Positions 24,011 to 34,462 of a DNA stretch of 64,000 nt are shown here, piece by piece (the stretch's first letter is position 1; each line of letters begins with the position of its first letter). The translations under genes were made by a program, and so were the position numbers. Below the pieces are notes generated by a model. The model was not told the origin of the DNA. It worked only from the letters and a program-made list of their open reading frames with translations, and searched no databases. Location: positions 682,001 to 746,000 of the forward strand of contig LUGG01000025.1 of the NCBI GenBank assembly GCA_001683735.1. The letters are read 5' to 3'. This DNA comes from Grifola frondosa. Lineage: Eukaryota; Basidiomycota; Agaricomycetes; Polyporales; Grifolaceae.

Positions 24011-26229
24011 ATGGTGGGACCCCAACGCGACCCTCTGGCGTTCCACCTTACAGATGGGGCGAGTAACTTCACCCCTGCAGAAGCGACGTGGCTGCAGGAG
24101 CAGTACGTGACCGAGGATGTGCGCAACATTCTGGAGAAGGGAGGCCATGGCAAGCGACGACAGGTCGCCAATCTTTGATGGCTCGCTATACCTTGCACTT
24201 CGCTGGGTTGCTCCCTCCTGAGAGCAGTGCGGAATTCGTAAAGCGACAGGCTTGGAGGACGGTGGCGGAGCGCGACACAATGGTACCGCGTGGTGAAGAA
24301 ACTGAAAAGGAACGTGTTGAACGTCTCACCAAGGCATCAACGGTGAGATTACCTGTGCCCTATCTGCATCATAATGCTCATATAATGCCTGATCAGCGCA
24401 TCTACAACTGGGTAAAATCGCATAGCGAACAGCGCAAAAGGCATGCTGAGGGCCCCAAAATTACACCCATCCCTACAACACGATCTCCGCACAAGAAGAC
24501 TGCTTGGGACATATACAGAGCAGAGCATGCCGACACCGTAGAAGTTCCAGTGATCACCGCCCCTGATGGGTCTCGCCGAGCGGACATAGGAACTTTCCAG
24601 AAGGTGGTCCATTCTCAGTTCAGCCAGCTGCCTGCGGAGGTCAAGGCCAAGTATGCAGCCAAGGCAAGGGAATTAGAGCTCGAGGAGGCTGAAGAAGCAG
24701 GGTCGAGTGAGCTCCGCGCGGAGGCCTTACGGGCAGCGTGAGTGGTTTTTTCGCACGGGCGTTTTGTATTATCTGACAATATTCGACTCACAGGAAAGCC
24801 CGCCAGCTCCCGGAGCATGTCAAGGCTACTTTGGCACAGTGGCAGAATGAGACGGGCTATATCTTCTTTTGTTACGCTTGCGGCATAGATGAATTGGGGC
24901 AGCTGAGCGCCTTCGCGTGAGTTCACCCTAGCTATATTCTCTATAATCATGTGTCACTGACGCGCCTGCTCATTGTTGAGTGAATGGGTGGGCGAGGACC
25001 GCGAGGAATGCAGCTTTGAGCAAATCATCTGCCAGGCGGCTGGGTGGTCAATCGAGAATATGCGGTCAAAATACCTTGAATTCGGGCGTTCCATATTCGA
25101 TCGTGAGTGGACGAGCTATTGCTATGAACGATTTGCTGGTTACATGGAGACATTCTCAAGCTGGCCACCGCCAAAAAGAAGATGCAGGACCGGAGATGGG
25201 AACGGCAGATGCAGGCATCGCGGACACCGTGCGCAAGCTTGCTGTCGACGTGTCCGACAGCAGTTCCTCGGACGACGAGACTCCTGGCCCAGTGTTGTCG
25301 ATACCACCGGAAGAGATAGAGACCATCGCGCGCATAGTTGTGAAAGGGAGTGCCATGACGCTGGCACCAATTAATGAGGTCGGTGGATGGCAGTTTCTTT
25401 GTCTATATATGATTGAATAGCTCAACTGGCTGGTCAGGCTGGTGGGAGTGCCCAAGATGCGACCGCACAAGTCCCTGGCCCGAGAGAAGAAAGGAGCGAG
25501 CGTGGAGAGGGGACATTCGGGGGCGCGCCTCCGTCCGAAGCTGAGCCTCTGCCATGCCCATCACCTGAGCAGAGTGGGAGCGGGCAGGATGCGACCGCAG
25601 AAGTCCCTGGCCCGACAGAAGAAAGGAGCGGCCATGGAGAGGGGACATTCGAGGGCGCCCCTCCGTCTGAAGCTGAGCCTCTCCCACGCCCCTCACCTGA
25701 GCAGAGTGGGAGCGTCAAAGCAAAGAGGGAGGCAGCAGCGCTGCCGACCGCAAAGGCGAGGGGAAAGAAGCAGGCGGCGAGGAAGCGCGGGCAACAAGTA
25801 GCGCAAAGCCGGGGGATCAAGAAGGCGAAAGGAGATTTCCCTTCTACTGTTACTCCTGCTGAGACTGCTGACACGCCTGTGCAAGTGAGCACTGTAGCGG
25901 CTGGGGAGTCGAGTCAAGCAACTGGGAACGGTCGCTCACAGAGGCAGCGCACGCACTCGGCGAAAGCAATGGGGTAAGTGCAATGGACCATAACAAGGGA
26001 TGCAGCTGATGTGATAATCATGTAGGTTTGCGTCGCTCGCGGAAAAGGCACGTTTTGAGGAAAAGCATGGCACCCAAGCCAAGGGCAAGGACAAAGTGAT
26101 GCCAGCAAACGCGAAAGAACCGAAACGCGCACGCAAGAATGAGACGTGCAGGCATGTATCGGGTTGCTTGCTGGTTCGCCTGCTCACAGTATTTGCAGGG
26201 CCACGAACAAGCGCGTGAAGATAGCATAA
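24011..26229 (+). pseudogene. Element B cargo gene 3, HMG-like and low-complexity protein
   Basis: Starts MVGPQRDPLAFHLTDG at 24,011; a one-base shift near 24,172 separates it from MARYTLHFAGLLPPESSAEF, which could also be the true start (24,178). The 24.5-kb region reads KKTAWDIYRAEH...LPAEVKAKYAAKA, resembling an HMG-box-like helical fold. Exon joins at 24,741/24,795 and about 24,917/24,985 keep frame through GYIFFCYACGIDE and EWVGEDREECSFEQ. Around 25,150 the frame becomes uncertain. The C-terminal part is Ser/Pro/Glu-rich with a tandem duplication, then a Lys/Arg-rich stretch (KARGKKQAARKRGQQ) and a final exon NKRVKIA ending at 26,229. Basic tail plus HMG-like segment suggest a nuclear DNA-binding protein; this is inference. 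Confidence 0.5.
25441..25705 (+). repeat. Tandem duplication inside cargo gene 3
   Basis: A unit of about 129 bp occurs twice in direct orientation (from GATGCGACCGCACAAGTCCC and GATGCGACCGCAGAAGTCCC to GAGCAGAGTGGGAGCG). Read in frame it encodes a Pro/Glu/Ser-rich repeat with PSEAEPLP and PSPEQSGS. It extends a disordered region and explains the parallel open frames on both strands here. Confidence 0.7.
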
Positions 26230-26256
26230 GTAGTGAATGGGAGGTACATGGGGTAT

Positions 26257-27250
26257 GTGGAGCGTAAAACCGCGCACGCGCTGCAGCGAGAGATGGATAT
26301 ATTAAATGAACATCGGCTACATGTACGGAACTGTCTTCATGCACAAGCAGGGGTGAGATAAATGGCTAAGACTGCGGCTCGGAAGCACGCGGGTACGAAA
26401 TTGGCCGCGCCAGGGCTACGGTCTCGGGCTCGGGAGCTGGGAGGCACGGTCGGAGTGTCTTCGCGGAGAATTCAACTGCACAGTACCAAACCGATGATTA
26501 TGAATACGGCGCGTTTTTTTTTTCTGCCCTCCAAGTGTCGTTCTCGGCATTGATGCCTGTCTACACCTCTACTCCACATGTGCTGCCGACGAGGGACGGG
26601 TGGCAAGAGTTATTCTGGCACTCTGCGGAACCTCGTCGCCCAGTTGGCAAATAAAAACCTACCGCCGAAGCCCTTGCTGTGTAGGACGTGCCACGGCTTT
26701 GGACCGGACAACTTCAAGATGGTGCTACACTACAAAGTCGGGATGGCGGGGCGTGGGGGCAATGGTGAGTGGAATATCATATGCGGGCATAGCAGGGCTA
26801 ACTATGTTACAGTGCCTCAATTGCCACCTATGGCCTATCCTGATCAAGCGCAGCTGACCGAGGTCGAATTGGATCTGATTGAGCAGCAACGCCACGAAGA
26901 CGAAGTCTTGGCGCAGATGGAGAAGGATGCCAAAATGGCGGCGCGTCTGCAACGCCGAGCGGGACGCCGAGGTACGTGAGCTCTTGTCATAGACTTATCA
27001 TTTCATGGGATATTAGGGTGCCAAGGAACGGAAGAAATTAGAAGCATTGGAGAAAAAGGTGAGGGCATCACGATTTAGATTTGAGAAGTGGTATTAAATA
27101 TATCTATAGATGGCTCGTGACAGAAACGCGCTGATGAGAGCGCAGAGCGGTTGGAAATGACGGTGAGTGTATTGCGTAGCTATTGCTAAAGGGGTGCTGA
27201 CTGTTTACAATAGGCGTCTCAGCTTGCCAGCATGCAGGCGAGCAACAAAG
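26257..27250 (+). CDS. Element B cargo gene 4, possible zinc-knuckle/coiled-coil protein
   Basis: Possible first exon MGYVERKTAHALQREMDILN at 26,257 with a donor before 26,355. A later exon around 26,610-26,763 reads LRNLVAQLANKNLPPKPLLCRTCHGFG, with one CxxC pair. A 48-bp intron follows, then VPQLPPMAYPDQAQLTEVEL and an acidic/basic coiled coil (EQQRHEDEVLAQMEKDAKMA), and small exons AKERKKLEALEKK separated by short introns. The number of exons and the stop are uncertain. Family not recognised; the coiled coil suggests a multimeric protein. Confidence 0.35.
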
Positions 27251-27259
27251 TTGGTGACG

Positions 27260-28090
27260 TGAGCAAGGGCGACATATAACCGTGATGTATACTGACGCAG
27301 TCACAGAGTGGGCCGGGAAGATAGCTCGGAGGGTGGGCCGTACGGCCAGAAAGTCGTTGGTGGGAACGTCCTAAGGTAGTGTGTTGTGATTGGGCCATCA
27401 GCATATCGTCTAACTAGAGCTTAGCGCTTTTTAGATGACAACGGCGTGAGCCAAGCGAGGATGGGAGCGGAGACGAACATGACCGCAAGCGCGTGGCGGC
27501 GGAAGGATCCCAAGATCGACAGCAAGGCAGACGAAGCATCGACGTCGTGCTTTTGCGGATTGTGATTTGGGTATGACGTGAGTACATTCGTTTGCAAGTG
27601 GTTATCAGTGGCTGAAGCTCGTATGGCAGGAAAACAAGAGTCCATTGATCTGGATGGGGACCGTTCCTCGGTAGGGTTCACACTCGTGGGCCTGTTGGGA
27701 TGGGTCCGGCTCGCGACACTGGAGTGCGATTTCGGCTGTTTTTTAAAAGGTGGACGCCCGAAGAAGATATATGTGACTGGGGGTCCATTGATTTGGCACG
27801 ACACGTTGATTGTGCCCGAGGAGGGATGCGCTCGCTTCTTTTGAAGCGCTCGTTCATAACGCAGTGCCCAGGATCAAGTGGGAGCTCCGCGTCTTTTAAC
27901 GGGGAATTTGGGCCCGATGGTGGCCCATTATTGATCTAACCATTGGCTGATAAGTAATCGTAGAGTAAGCGGTATAAATAATGACACATTGTTAGGATGT
28001 ATCCATTGATTCGAGTTGCATCCTTTGATGGATGCATCCAGTTTGTGTAAACTGATTGACTAACCATTTTATTATTTAACATACAGATAT
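27260..28090. other. Element B right interior, no supported gene
   Basis: An 88-residue plus frame at 27,578-27,844 (GGRPKKIYVTGGPLIWHDTL) is the best open frame, but it shows no intron pattern or motif I can recognise. AT content rises again from about 27,950 toward the terminus. Confidence 0.3.
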
Positions 28091-28098
28091 TTCAATGC

Positions 28099-28168
28099 TG
28101 CTATGGCGTGGTGGTTAGAGCATTGATTTAATTGTACGAGGTGGCGAGTTCGAATCCTGACGTGAGCA
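28099..28168 (+). ncRNA. tRNA-like sequence near the right end of element B
   Basis: Has an A-box-like GGTGGTTAGAGCA, a B-box-like GAGTTCGAATCC, four outer acceptor pairs (TGCT/AGCA) and a T4 run a few bases downstream. The T-stem is weak. It points outward, as does the tRNA-like sequence at the left end, which points toward its own terminus. Confidence 0.35.
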
Positions 28169-28199
28169 ATCATTTTGTGTTCACCGCATTACCAATTAC

Positions 28200-28400
28200 A
28201 TTAATTGATGTGTATCCTTTCACAAGTGGTGTATCCCTTCGTTAAGTGATGTATCCCTGCGACTCAAGTGATGTATCCCTTCGTTAAGCGATGTATCCCT
28301 TAGACACGAGGATGTATCCTTCGGACTTGATGCGATACATCCGGAACTGTGTAATTGTGGCTGGTGGATACACCTTGGGGATGTATCCTTCAAAGGTCTA
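28200..28400. repeat. Right subterminal GATGTATCC array of element B
   Basis: About nine copies of GATGTATCC or GTGTATCC at roughly 20-bp spacing (for example 28,250; 28,270; 28,290; 28,310), with one in opposite orientation. Counterpart of the left array. Confidence 0.75.
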
Positions 28401-28429
28401 TTAGTACTTGGGATGTATCGAGGGAACTG
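28380..28429. repeat. Right terminal inverted repeat of element B
   Basis: AAGGTCTATTAGTACTTGG, GATGTATC, then GGGAACTG; complement of the left terminal repeat. The duplicated target TGAAGCC follows at 28,439-28,445. Confidence 0.85.
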
Positions 28430-28438
28430 AAGTCCCTC

Positions 28439-28690
28439 TGAAGCCTTCTCAAGTGTCCGAGTATATGCCTTGTCTAGTCGTCAATGGCAAATGCCTTCAT
28501 TGATGTTCATCTTGTCACTGGTTCCTCTCGGCATCTTGCTGGTGAGCTCTGTCCTCAGCATTGAGCTTAGCATTTAATTGAAGTGCGACACATACTTCTA
28601 GTTCACAGATGTGCGGCAAGTAGCAGTTGTACATCCACCTCCCATCAATTGTATTTCAGACATTTTGATCTCACCAGTGCTTTGGAACAT
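28439..28690 (+). pseudogene. DUF6533 copy 2, middle piece
   Basis: Corresponds to copy 1 at about 8,877-9,125: the exon beginning TGAAGCCTTCTCA (AF-S, LRVYALS-like) with CGTCAATGGCAAATG, the intron GTGAGCTCTG to TTCTAG, and the exon with CCACCTCCCATCAATTGT. It ends at GGAACAT where element C starts. Only 252 bp of host DNA separate elements B and C. Confidence 0.8.
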
Positions 28691-29036
28691 CATCAGGAAA
28701 AAACACTATACTTCATAGTTCCAGGTAGTCTCAGTTGTTCGTCGAGTATAATAGCAAAGGCCCCTACTTCCGAGTTTGGATAGTTTCGCACGTCATCTCT
28801 CTAGCACTCGATAGTAATGCCGACTAACAATCGGGCACTCACGAGTTCAAGTAATCTACCCTACAGACAAAGTATTTTGAAATAGTTTGTTATCTCCTTA
28901 TTTTGTTAGACCTCTTGAGGGACAGCTGGTTCGAGATAGATGGCGCAAATAAGGCTATTCAACCTAAACTGTATATTGCACGCAAATTGACTGTGCTCCA
29001 AGAAAAGAACAATGTTTGACCAATAAAATGTATTCT

Positions 29037-31034
29037 CTACGCCAATCCATCCATGTCACCCTCAGCGCCGCTATCATCCTCACTATCTGTAAGACCGCTG
29101 CGACCCTGTAACTCCAACTGCGCTGCCTTCATGGCATTCTCGGACACGGACCTGTTTACGACACTGTCGGCCATCGCACCAGCAATGCGACTATCATCGG
29201 AACAGGTATTAGCAATTGAATAAATATACTGGATAGATATTCAATAACGTACCGAGCGCGGTCATGCCACTTTTTCCGAATGTTCGTCACGACCTGCGGA
29301 GCCGACTTTTCCCAGCGCTGAAGGTCGCCAAGATAGTTGAGATAAACATCCTTGTGATCGGACTCTCGAAATTGGGCTTGAACATGTTTGCCAGTGGACC
29401 ATTCGTCAATGTTCGCTGAGATCTGATGCGAGTAAGTAGAAGCGCCAGCAGCAAATCAGACCGACAACGTACGACTGTGAGAATAAATGCTATTGTAACC
29501 ATCGGAATCGGTTCGAAGTATTTTCGGAACTCCACGCCAAGAGAGCGCGTATTCTTGAAGAATGCCTTCTGGATGAGTTCGGAGATGTAGGGATGCTGTG
29601 TGAATCCTGAACGTGCACCGGATATGACATCCAAGTTCTAGGACATGGTCGTCAGCAGGAATGATGGGTAGTTTTGTACTATACACATACCTTGTAATGG
29701 AAGGCAGAGTCATTCGTGAGTTCCCGGTATCGTTGTAAGTTCTTGCGTTCTGTGCTCTTCTTGTCACCGAGAACAAAGTGATATGCCTTTTGTGTTGATG
29801 TGCGTGCGAGTTCCACGATGTCGCCACGAGCATTAGACTTCCGCGTCGTAATCTTTGTATATGTAAGAACAATATAACTTATTGGAGAATTCAGAGAGTG
29901 ACGAACCAGACGAATCATCCTCTCCGTCAACTCAAATTGTTGCGGGTCTTCGCGTGCAGCGCAAACTGTCCTCCAGATTTCACGCGCCCATTCTCCGGTT
30001 TCCTGCGGGTTCGGAAAGGGATTAATAGTATACATAAAACACTCAAAGATTCGAATTGCTTCGATAAGGAGTAGTTTGACATGGTCTTCGTAATCGTGAA
30101 CCTTTGGCCGTCCTGCTGGTTGTTCACCTCCGCGGAACAGTGCTGGCTTAAGAGCTGTAACATCAACAGCGAGAGCACTAGAAGAGGATGGTTGAACCTG
30201 TGGTTGAGAGGACTGGGGATGTGTGGATGAAGGGGAGGGAACAACTTGCACGTGAGATGATGCCACATGCTGACGAGTGATGCATGTGATGCGGGGTGTT
30301 GCGGAAGGTGTATTTGTGTCCCCATTGGCATGGGAGGAGCTATGAGGTGATGGGGAAGATAGCTCACGAGGTTCGAATACTTGACGAGGAGTACTTGTAA
30401 TTGGTGTTGACAGCGCACCACGGTCTCGCAGTGTTGACGTTGATAGCGCACCGTGGTTTCGCGGCGTTGAGGGATTGTAATCGCCTTCCTGCCGTAGTGG
30501 ATTGATGCGTGTAGTGGGGGAGGCCGCAGCGTCTGCATGCTGATGGAAGGACCCTTGCGAATCTAAATATATGAGTATTTGTATGTGAGTCTACATAGTT
30601 ATGGTGATCACTTACTGCGGAATGTAAAGAAACTGTCACATCCTCCTCTTCTGACTCGAGCGGAAGATGCTCAAAATCCCTCTCTCCATTATCATCTTCA
30701 GCATTGCTTTGTGACGCTGCCGTCTTGCCTTCAGCTACGAGTTTTTTGAGCTCCTTGAGCTGACGGCGCAGGCTTTGTACCTCCGTAGCTTGTCGTTCTT
30801 GATTCTTCAGATCTGCATAGCCTATTAATGAAGTGATATCAGACTATTGAAAACTCGCACCTATTTGCTGCTGTTTTGTTGATGGTTGGCGGATGTGCAT
30901 GTGCGTTCCTCGAGCACTTCATTTGCACTGAGATCATCACGAGACTTTCTTGGTCTTTTGGAGACAGACGGCACCTGGATGTCTTCATCCCCCAACTCTG
31001 AGCTATGGCGTCGTCAGGAATTGAGTGTTTCGCC
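29037..31034 (-). CDS. DUF6532 protein of element C
   Basis: Minus-strand multi-exon gene, stop at 29,037-29,039. N-terminal part: KRPRKSRDDLSANEV, then a coiled coil with LRRQLKELKKLVAEGK, and a long Ser/Thr/Pro-rich linker. The DUF6532 region runs from DYEDHVKLLLIEAIRIFECF through RGDIVELARTSTQKAY, QHPYISELIQKAFFKN and YFEPIPMVTIAFILTV to EWSTGKH. The last exon ends SEDDSGAEGDMDGLA. In fungal genomes this domain is often next to Plavaka-type transposases, as here, which suggests a transposition-accessory or element-carried regulatory role. The exact start is uncertain; the 5' end lies within about 190 bp of the divergent transposase start, so both share a promoter region. Confidence 0.7.
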
Positions 31035-31220
31035 ATGAATAAGAGGGGAAAGGGAGAGAATAAGCATACATATTGAACGAGCAAGAAAATTTTTGACGCG
31101 AGAATGGAGGTTTCCTCGTTCGGCTGCGCAATGCGCTCAATGCGGGTGGGCGCACCCTCAATGCGGCTCGGTGTTGTCCTCGCGCCATATTATTCTCGCA
31201 CCATATTTCTCCCCTATACA

Positions 31221-34200
31221 ATGCCTCCCTATCAGTGCCAGTTCTGTCATCAGAAGAAACCTACTCTGAAGGGGCTTCGCTCTCATATAGCGCAAAAATG
31301 GTCTTGTCGCAATTCTCTTCGTCGTATAATTTCAAGATCTACATATATCACTGAGCCGCTCTCGAAATCTCCACATGAGAGTACTTCTTATGTCGAAGAC
31401 AATTTGCAGGACGTACAAATGGATTATGGCCATCAATCTCCTCCGCAAGGCGACACTACGGACAGCCCTGAACTACACAATACGACAGGACGCCAGACGC
31501 GAGTTGAAGAAGTCGAAGACGAGGAGCCAGGAGGGTTACCGAAGCGGCCTTGGATTGAAGACTTTCCATTGCTGGCTGCAGAGGTTTTTGGTCAGGCTAG
31601 CACACAGTTCGAAGACATTCATGCTGAAAAACATACCGCGGGTGAGGATCAATGGGCACCTTTTGCAGATCGGGAAGAGTGGGAGTTGGCCGAGTGGCTT
31701 ATGACTACTGGAATTAGTCAGGAGGCTATCGACAGTTATCTCAAACTGCCTATTGTATGTTAGTTCATGCTGATGTTATAATGTCAACTGAACGTACTTT
31801 GCAGACACGAAAACGTTCCGCGCTTTCATTTCACAATAAGGACGCATTCTTGAAAAAGATCGACTCACTCCCGCAAGGCCCAACCTGGATATGCGAACCT
31901 TTTGAAGTGACGGGAGATCTGAAGGATGAGAAGGGTCAGACGCAGGTGGAAAATGTGGAGTTATGGAGACGAGACCCAGTCGAATGCATTCGTGAGCTCC
32001 TTGGCAATCCCGCGTTCAAGGACGACCTCCGGTATGCTCCCGAAAAGATGTACGGTGATCGGAGGGCAATGAACGGATATATGATGAGATGTGGAGTGGT
32101 GACTTGGTGGGAAGTTCAGGTACGAGTTAAACTATCAATAGCGCTGACTCGAAGCTCACCTTTAATTGTTCAGAGTGCGTTGCCGGGCGGAGCTACAGTA
32201 GCGCCAGTTATTCTATCTTCGGACAAGACACAGTTGTCGCGGTTCAGTGGCGACAAGCAGGCATGGCCCGTTTATCTCAATCTAGGCAACATATCAAAAG
32301 CGACTAGGCGACAACCAAGTAAACATGCCACCATCCTCCTTGGCTACATACCCGTTACAAAGCTCCAATGTTTTTCCACCTCAACTCGCTCGCTGCAGGG
32401 CTATCGACTTTTCCATTCATGTATGCGGTCGATACTTGAACCACTTGTTCAAGCTGGTCGTGACGGTGTCGAGATGGTTTGCGCCGACGGTGCTATACGC
32501 AGGGTTCATCCCATCGTAGCTGCCTATATCGCCGATCATCCGGAGCAGTGTCTCGTTGTCGGATGTCAGGAGAACCACTGCCCCAAATGTACTGCTGGTC
32601 CTACAAGCTTGGGGGATCCGGTGTATTCAACCATGAGAAACCCCGAGGACGTGCTGCGCATCATTGCTGAGGCTGCACGAGGAGAGAAGCCTGCCGAGTT
32701 CAAAAGTTATGGACTGCGTCTCATCGAGCCATTTTGGACGGACCTACCTCACTGTGACATCTTCGCGTGCATCACGCCCGATCTCCTTCACCAACTCCAC
32801 AAGGGTGTCTTCAAAGATCATACTGTATCCTGGGCTACTGAATGTGTTGCGGGAGGAGCTGCAGAGGTTGATCGTCGATTCCGGGCTTTACCAACACATC
32901 CGGACCTGCGCCACTTCAAAAAGGGAATCTCACTGGTTTCACAGTGGACCGGAACGGAATACAAGAACATGGAAAAAGTGTTTCTTGGAGTACTCACCGG
33001 TGCTTCTGACCCCGCTGTGCTTCGAGCAGTGCGTGGAGTTCTCGACTTCATTCACTACGCACACTTCGAAGCCCATTCCGATACATCGCTTGCCCGTCTT
33101 GGCGATGCGTTGGCTGCGTTCCATGCTAATAAGGAGGTCTTCGTCAAGCATGGTGTACGAGAGCACTTCAACATACCGAAAATCCACTCGACTCAGCACT
33201 ACCAGGCTTCAATCCGCAAGCTTGGAACTGCGGACGGCTTCAATACCGAGGGCTCTGAACGACTTCACATCGACTAGCGAAACGAGCGTATGCGTCTACC
33301 AACAAGAGAGTGTATATTCAGCAGATGACAACCTGGCTAACACGTCAAGAAGCTGTCCACCGTTTCAGCGTTTACTTGCAGTGGGTCGAGTCTCTCCCAC
33401 GCCATTCCCAATTTGGAGACGACTCGGACAATGAAGATACCTCCTCCCCTGAACACGATCATGCGAGCCCTCGATACAGCATTGCCAAGGAGCCTGGACT
33501 ACCGAACACTACTGTGCTCTCCCTTGAACTCAACTTCGGCTGCAGCAATTTCATACCCACTCTCGAAGACTTTCTACGAACATCTTCTCGCAATCGAACT
33601 CTTCCTGCTGCAGCTGAACATCTTAGTACTCACACTCGTTTTCGGTATATAAAGCATGAAGATCTACTTACCGCCTCTTCGTCAAGTCTCTCGGAAACCT
33701 ACTCAGGACACCATCCGCGCAATCCCTTCGACGCCTGCGCAACGTCTGAAAAAGGCGACTCCCGCACATTTCGACACAGTATTGGTGCGTCAGACTCCTG
33801 GAGACTATGAGTGTGACTCGGATAACCCCCTCGATGGTGTGTTCATTTACCTTGGCTTACCTTAGTGTCATTTACTAATATTGATCCAGATTTGTGTGTC
33901 GCTCGAGTGCGAGCCATATTCCAGTTGCCGGAGGCTTATGGCGCTCAGTTCAAACACCCGCTTGCGTTCGTTGAGTGGTTTACTCCCTTCCGCACTCCTG
34001 ACTCGGACACAGGCATGTATAAAGTCTCACATTCTTCGCGAAGCCACAGACGTCGGGTCTCCATTATTCCTGTGACACAGATAGAGCGTAGTTGTCATTT
34101 ACTTCCAATATGGGGAAAGCAGATGGAACGCTCATGGAGATCTGAAGATGTACTTGACCAGTGTAAGCGGTTTTATGTAAATCCGTATTTGCGACACCAC

Positions 34201-34236
34201 GATTTCATATTATTCCGGTATCTACTACAAAATTGA
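31221..34236 (+). pseudogene. Plavaka-type transposase of element C, one-base deletion
   Basis: Starts MPPYQCQFCHQ at 31,221 with a C2H2 finger (CQFC...H..QKWSC region). The body contains WICEPFEVTGDL, VELWRRDPVECIRELLGNP, the catalytic-core segment LPGGATVAPVILSSDKTQLS, ADGAIRRVHPIVAAYIADHP with a cysteine pair CQENHCPKC, CDIFACITPDLLHQLHKGVF, and KIHSTQHYQASIRKLGTADG. At 33,275 one base is missing (GACTAGCG where other family members keep D-Y-A-K), giving a premature stop; the downstream frame KRAYASTNKRVYIQQM is otherwise well kept. C-terminal exons read FDTVLVRQTPGDY, FVEWFTPFRTPDSDTGMYKV and RFYVNPYLRHHDF to 34,236. Without read-through it would lack about 250 residues. Confidence 0.8.
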
Positions 34237-34462
34237 ACTTTTGAGTTGACCATTTATTACCGAGACGAGATTGGCTGACGCTGTGGATCTGGAAACCAGG
34301 TAACACTAAGTGCTTTACAACCGAGACTACAGCTGTGTATATTGTGGAGCACCGGCACTATTGAAGCTACCTAGGACTATGAAGCTACAGTGCGTTACTA
34401 TTGATTCTATTGGTGCTCGAGAGTCCTTAGCCATAACAATCTGGCTGGGGATTTTGCTGATG

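Larger units (their letters stand above)
12654..28438. mobile_element. Element B: 15.8-kb KDZ transposon with cargo
   Basis: The borders come from the split DUF6533 gene: host ...TGAAGCC, insertion, TGAAGCC..., a 7-bp target duplication. The ends are inverted: CAGTTCCC then GATACAT and CCAAGTACTAATAGACCTT at 12,663 onward, mirrored up to 28,429. The outer 9 bp on each side are less well matched. Both ends carry many GGATACATCC-type repeats in the terminal 0.4-0.5 kb and a tRNA-like sequence. The transposase is the KDZ gene at 13.2-17.0 kb (minus); plus-strand cargo fills 18.5-27.3 kb. GC content is visibly higher than in the host array. KDZ elements are known from basidiomycetes as large carriers of extra genes. 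Confidence 0.85.
28691..34462. mobile_element. Element C: 5.77-kb Plavaka-type transposon
   Basis: Left end CATCAGGAAAAAACAC, right end complement CATCAGCAAAATCCCC, flanked by AT on both sides; the undisturbed site in copy 3 reads GGACATGTCAGTG. Just inside each end is the subterminal motif CTTCATAGT(T/C)C(C/T)AGGTAG in opposite orientation. It contains a minus-strand DUF6532 gene and a divergent plus-strand Plavaka-type transposase, a typical gene pair. The transposase is damaged (see its entry). Positions 28,691-29,036 and 34,237-34,462 are terminal, non-coding sequence. Confidence 0.85.

Noticed and set aside
25434..25892. Long minus-strand frames opposite cargo gene 3
   Set aside because: They mirror the tandem duplication on the plus strand and have leucine/serine-biased composition without intron signals or motifs.
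26362..26553. Histone H3-tail-like peptide (KTAARKHAG)
   Set aside because: Resemblance is short, the rest of the frame has no histone fold, and it lies between exons of cargo gene 4; coincidence is more likely.
28200..28330. CRISPR-like array from evenly spaced GATGTATCC repeats
   Set aside because: Repeats are 9-10 bp, spacers are short and also repeat-like, the genome is eukaryotic, and they mirror the left end of the transposon.
12654..28438. TET/JBP-type dioxygenase as KDZ cargo
   Set aside because: Some basidiomycete KDZ elements are known to carry such genes, but I found no convincing HxD...H...R pattern in the cargo frames of this copy.
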